Positions 60,021 to 64,000 of a stretch of DNA of 64,000 nucleotides are shown in pieces. The translations under genes and the position numbers were made by a program. This DNA is from Steinernema hermaphroditum (lineage: Eukaryota > Nematoda > Chromadorea > Rhabditida > Steinernematidae). The notes under the pieces were generated by a model, which was not told the origin of the DNA, searched no databases, and worked only from the letters and a program-made list of their open reading frames with translations. The stretch is taken from NCBI GenBank assembly GCA_030435675.1, contig CM059623.1, positions 7,032,012 through 7,096,011 of the forward strand, read 5' to 3'. The stretch's first letter is position 1. The number at the start of each line of letters is the position of its first letter.

Positions 60021-60844
60021 CAAACGACAGCACTTTCGTGGGACGGCCATAGTACTCTGCAGTTGCCGCGCCAGGGCGATCGCGGCAGGAACCAACAATT
60101 CCGATCGCCCTTTGCTCCTAGATCCATCATTTTAATAGGACTCACCGGAAAAGTGGTGTGCATTTTCATTTTTCTTTTCATAGCACTCCATTTATCACCA
60201 AAATATGTAGGAAGAACACAAAACATGAGCTGAAGGTAGGTCTTCTGTACGATATAACAGAACTGTTTTCTGTTTCGCAGATTTCGTTCATTCTTTTTAA
60301 CACGCTCGTCCGCAAAGGTACCTTGACAAGATTGGTTAGTTGAACACATCGGTCTATGTAAATTTCACAGTTGAGCAGCGAAAAGAAGACGGCGATATCT
60401 CTCGTGGGTCTCGCCACGATGGGCTTGCCACGCCAAATGCAGATACAGTTACAGAAGAATTCTCCAAAAACTGTGAAATTTCCATGGACCGTGGCTTTTG
60501 ATCGGTGAATTTCGTGTGGATAGCTTTGTGAAGGTGTGTGGAAATGAATATAACAGAAAAGAAAGTGTACGCTATGCGTAAAACAAGAAAATGCACTTGC
60601 TTCATAAGGCCCTGAAGCCCTTTTAGTCTTGTTTTTGTGTTCTTCCCACATATTTTGGTTATAAATTAAGGAGTGCTATGAAAAGAAAAATGAAAATGCA
60701 CACCAATTTTCCGGTAAGTCCTATGAAAATGATGGATCTAGGAGCAAAGGGCGATCGGAATTGTTGGTTCCTGCCGCGATCGCCCTGGCGCCGCAAATGC
60801 AGGGTACTATGGCCGTCCCACGAAAGTGCTGCCGTTTGTTTCTT
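60021..60844. mobile_element. About 825-bp element with 170-bp inverted ends
   Basis: 60021-60190 is repeated inverted at 60671-60844 (shared words GCACTTTCGTGGGACGGCCATAG, quoted here only in part, CGATCGCGGCAGGAACCAAC, GATGGATCTAGGAGCAAAGG). No coding sequence is recognisable inside. Confidence 0.7.
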
Positions 60845-61000
60845 CTGTAGGGAGCAGGCTCTCCGCACTCGATATCGGGCACGATTCCGTTCAGGACCCA
60901 AACCGTAGCCATATTTGATTTTCGTCTTTCGACAATGTGCTGCAATCCGAAGCTGCCTTGGACGCTGCCTCATCATTTGTGCAAGCTTGAGGTCCATGTT

Positions 61001-61287
61001 TATACTCTGTTTTTTTTTTATTGCAAAATCGGTCTTCAATCATCTCGTTGTGGGACCCAAAATCTGATCCAACGCGTTGTAAACGACGCGCGAACTTCAT
61101 GCGCTGTTGTAGCCAAATTCGCTGCCCTACAGTAATTTTCAGGGAAATCGTGTCGAGACCATGATTTCAATAGTGTATTTGGGCATGGGCTTGTTCCGTC
61201 GTTTTCAATGGAATTGCATCAGATTTTTGGGTCCCACAACGAGATGATTGAAGACCGATTTTGTGATCGAAAAAAAAACAGAGTATA
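61001..61287. mobile_element. 287-bp palindromic MITE
   Basis: Ends TATACTCTGTTTTTTTTT and AAAAAAAAACAGAGTATA; GAAGACCGATTTTG and GGGTCCCACAACGAGATGAT are inverted inside, leaving a loop of about 120 bp. Confidence 0.7.
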
Positions 61288-61390
61288 GCACCTTTTGCCT
61301 CGACACCACCCCAGAGAAGCTTCTCCTTTAGTCATCTTCAGTATTTTCTGTTTTCTTCTCGTTTTTAAAGCCATTTCCTAGGCCGCTTCT

Positions 61391-62050
61391 ATTGTATCCC
61401 TCACGAAACTCTTCAAGAGCTCCCACCACGAAAAATTGGCGCGCCATTTCCCACCATCGGCAGATTTACAAGGGAAATTGGTCATTATCACAGTTTTTGC
61501 TCACTTTTCTCGCGAGTTGCGAGATCTCGCTAGAATTACTGAGCGTAACTTTGTTCAGCACCGTTCAGCGCGCCGAATGAGCCCGGGTTTGTGCCGATCC
61601 GAGCAATATCCACAGAGAAATAAGCTTCACATCAACTTGCGTTTTCAACATCCCGGATTTCAACCCATTTCTAGCATAGGACAGGGAACTTTCAGCAAAA
61701 CATCGCGTACAACATAAATAAAGGAGCGTTCACCCAGCCAAATCCCCTGAAAGTTCCCTGTCCTATGCCAGAAATGGACCAAAACCCGGTATGTTGAAAG
61801 GAGAACCTAATGTAAAGCTTATTTCTCTGTGGATATTGCTCGGATCGGCACAAACCCGGGCTCATTCGGCGCGCTGAACGGTGCTGAACAAGCAATTCTA
61901 GCGAGATCGCGGAACTCGCGAGAAAAGTGAGCAAAAACTGTGATAATGACCAATTTCCCTTGTAAATCTGCCGATCGTAAGAAATGGCGCGTGAATTTCT
62001 CGGTGTGGGAGCCTTGCGATTTTTTGTAAGAGTTTCGTGAGGGATACAAT
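61391..62050. mobile_element. 660-bp element with about 300-bp inverted ends
   Basis: ATTGTATCCCTCACGAAACTCTT at the left (shown short: TTGTATCCCTCACGAAACTC) is matched inverted by GAGTTTCGTGAGGGATACAA at the right. The arms match nearly to the centre (GGACAGGGAACTTTC / GAAAGTTCCCTGTCC), with a spacer of about 55 bp. Confidence 0.75.
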
Positions 62051-62518
62051 ATCCTCTCTCAAGTGATTTGTGTGGCGTTCTGGTGCACTTGGAGTAAAAT
62101 TAGGATGTATGTGAGTGATCCAATGGGTGATACCAATGAACGTTGCGATAGGGGCCGCGAACTTTTTGTGTTGTATACACTGGCCGTTGTGCTTTTTCGG
62201 GGCATAAACATCAATTTGTAATATTTATTGGTGAATGAGTACTGGTTCTTTCCGTGCTTGAGCCGTGCCGTGAATGCTGATTTCCTCGTAGTCGAGGGCG
62301 AATTGACAGAGGTGACGTCGACGTGATGACACCATCGTCGTATGAATGTAGGAATTGTAATAGGAAGCATTTTCGAAACTCGCGCTGCTCCGTTCTGTCC
62401 GTTTTGTACATTTATTCATTCGAGTTTCTGTGACCTCCCGTGATTTTCATGTTGTTTCGTGTTACGATAATCAACTAGTTGTTTATATTCATTCAAGCAC
62501 TTGTTTAAGTAATCCAGA
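62051..62518 (+). promoter_or_regulatory. Likely promoter region of the BUD31-UTP11 pair
   Basis: About 470 bp lie between the last inverted-repeat element and the BUD31 start. AATCCAG at 62511-62517 could be the trans-splice acceptor one base before the ATG. No coding exon is supported. Confidence 0.35.
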
Positions 62519-63058
62519 ATGTCACTGGCTCAGAAAACGCGTAGGAATGGTAAGAAACCGCCAGAGGGATGGGATATCATTGAACCGACTCTGGAACAGT
62601 TCGAGGCGAAGATGCGTGAAGCCGAAACGGAGCCTCATGAAGGCAAACGCAAGACGGAAGCCGTTTGGCCTATATTCAGGGTAGGTAAATTAAATTTTCC
62701 CAGGCAATGATTCATTTGATCATCTCTAGATTCATCATCAAAGGTCGCGCTATATTTACGATCTGTACTACAAGGAACAGAAGATCAGCAGAGAACTCTA
62801 TCAATTCTGCATCGACTGTAAATTGGCCGATGCGAAGTTGATGGCCAAATGGAAGAAGCAAGGCTATGAGAACTTGTGTTGCTTGAAGTGCATCCAGGTG
62901 CGTGATACGAATTTCGGAACCAACTGCATCTGCCGAGTGCCGAAAAGCAAGTTAGACGCGGTAAGGTTGTTTTTGTTGGCGCTGTATAGCATCGATGTCT
63001 TTTTTAGACGCGGGTAATTGAATGCGTGCATTGTGGTTGTCGTGGCTGTTCTGGATAA
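62519..63058 (+). CDS. bud-31: Spliceosome protein BUD31 (G10 family)
   Basis: Three exons, 62519-62680, 62730-62960, 63008-63058, all phase 0, give 147 residues (human 144). The family is nearly invariant and the match is obvious: [67 protein letters not shown] and the ending [12 protein letters not shown]. The conserved cysteines of the zinc-binding clusters ([24 protein letters not shown]) are all present. BUD31 is part of the activated spliceosome. The gene has lower GC than those at 0-11 kb. UTP11 starts 185 bp after its stop codon. Confidence 0.97.
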
Positions 63059-63123
63059 GCTACACCGCTGTCTTGTAAATACTTTTTGACCGTGTTGACT
63101 TGTGCATCTTCTGTCATGTTACC

Positions 63124-63129
63124 AATAAA
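63124..63129 (+). terminator. Poly(A) signal of BUD31
   Basis: AATAAA lies 66 bases after the BUD31 stop and about 110 bases before the TTTTTATTCAG acceptor (63228-63238) of UTP11, again operon spacing. Confidence 0.6.
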
Positions 63130-63242
63130 CTATTTGTTGCGTTGTTTCTAGTGGAGTTGAGGTTGTCCCATCCACGCATATATACTTGTGTTGTGAATTT
63201 TTTTTTGTGAACTTTGTGCAATGTCGTTTTTATTCAGGAAGC

Positions 63243-64000
63243 ATGTCGTCACTAAAACGGGCCCAGAAAATGGCTGGGCAGCGGGAACACCGTGAACGTG
63301 CTCAGCCGGCTTCCCGAGCAAAATTCGGACTCCTGGAAAAGAAGAAAGACTACAAACTGCGAGCCCGCGATTACAACAAGAAACAAGCCGAACTGCTGAA
63401 GCTGCGTAGACTCGCTCAGAACAAGAATCCGGATGAGTTTCACCATCACATGATCAACAGCCGAATTGGTGTCTGTTTTCTTACAGCTCAAAGATGTTAT
63501 ATGTAAGATCGTTTTTTAGTTTGACGGTGTACATCGTGAACTTTCCCCGGACACGGACGACGAAACTGAATTGCAGAAGAAATTAGGCGATCTGCGGAAC
63601 TTACAGTATGTGAAGTACAAGTTGCAAGTGGAGCGCAAGGTACGCTAACGGCATGAGAAGCTTTTTTTGACCGGGGAATCATTTAGAAAATCGCGAAGCT
63701 GAAGGCAGCACTGCACATGACTGACATGGGCAGGCAGAACAGCCACACCATTTTCGTTGACGATGAAGACGAAGGTATTGTTACCGTTTTCTTTTAATAG
63801 TATTGAGCTCGCAGCATTACAGCTAAATCATTCGACCCTGCGAAGTACTTTGACACACCGAAGGAGCTCCTTGGACGCTCCTTTTCGCGGCCCAAGACCG
63901 AAACATTACAGTCGACGTCAGTAAGCGCCTTGTCGAAGGCCGATGTCTTGGAAGCCGAGAAACTTCGCAAAAAACAATACTCCGAATTACTGAAACGCAT
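63243..64000 (+). CDS. UTP11: UTP11, small-subunit processome protein (partial, runs off the window)
   Basis: Exons 63243-63470, 63520-63639, 63687-63774 and 63823 to beyond 64000. The start region is diagnostic: [20 protein letters not shown] followed by [20 protein letters not shown] and [10 protein letters not shown]. Later exons give [35 protein letters not shown] and [18 protein letters not shown], all in line with UTP11. It is a nucleolar U3 snoRNP-associated factor for 18S rRNA processing. The first donor is the weak point: splicing at 63470/63471 (GGT|GTCTGT) keeps frame, whereas the better-looking GTGTCT two bases upstream leads to a stop. The ATG follows a TTTTTATTCAG acceptor by four bases. 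The C-terminal part is outside the window. Confidence 0.92.

Overview
The window is nuclear DNA of a nematode, most likely a free-living rhabditid outside the best-studied Caenorhabditis species. Evidence: very small introns (mostly 39-50 bp) ending in TTTCAG/TTGCAG; 3' splice signals sitting a few bases before start codons with no upstream exon in view, as expected for spliced-leader trans-splicing; two pairs of closely spaced genes that look like operons; and a FOZI-1 gene, a zinc finger plus formin FH2 protein known from nematodes. Gene-bearing segments are GC-rich; 31-47 kb is AT-richer and is a graveyard of mobile elements.

Layout. 0.2-11.1 kb (+): a ZAK/MAP3K20 kinase gene followed about 100 bp after its poly(A) signal by BBS7 (BBSome subunit). 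BBS7 has a 4.7-kb intron holding a nested secreted-protein gene (+), a nested two-exon gene for a six-cysteine secreted peptide precursor (-), and an element with minisatellite arms. 11.5-12.1 kb (-): Mediator subunit MED31. 12.25-14.27 kb: a 2-kb palindromic element just upstream of MED31. 14.3-21.5 kb: no gene I can defend. 21.5-30.5 kb (+): a roughly 1,190-residue protein that I assign to the AUTS2/fibrosin family from two short motifs; it has a 41-bp GC-AG intron and a 5-kb intron. 31.6-47 kb: retroelement integrase and OTU-like remnants split by a 1.44-kb palindromic Tc1-like element, an MBF1-derived fragment, mariner-type copies, tRNA-like SINE fragments, and the intact NDUFS8 gene (-). 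47.3-51.7 kb (-): a small two-TM protein gene and fozi-1. 51.7-59.4 kb: GC-rich DNA without genes, rich in TACNGTA and octamer motifs. 59.4-64 kb: a small basic/Ser-rich protein gene (-), three inverted-repeat elements, then BUD31 and UTP11 (+) as a second operon-like pair, the last gene running off the end.

The most unusual items are the nested six-cysteine peptide gene, the elements whose terminal inverted repeats are short tandem arrays (one with a 9-bp target duplication and a paralogous empty site in this same window), the AUTS2-like gene, and the retroelement/OTU/MBF1 composite. Exon borders were placed by eye from splice signals and checked for reading-frame continuity; identifications rest on remembered family sequences, not on searches.
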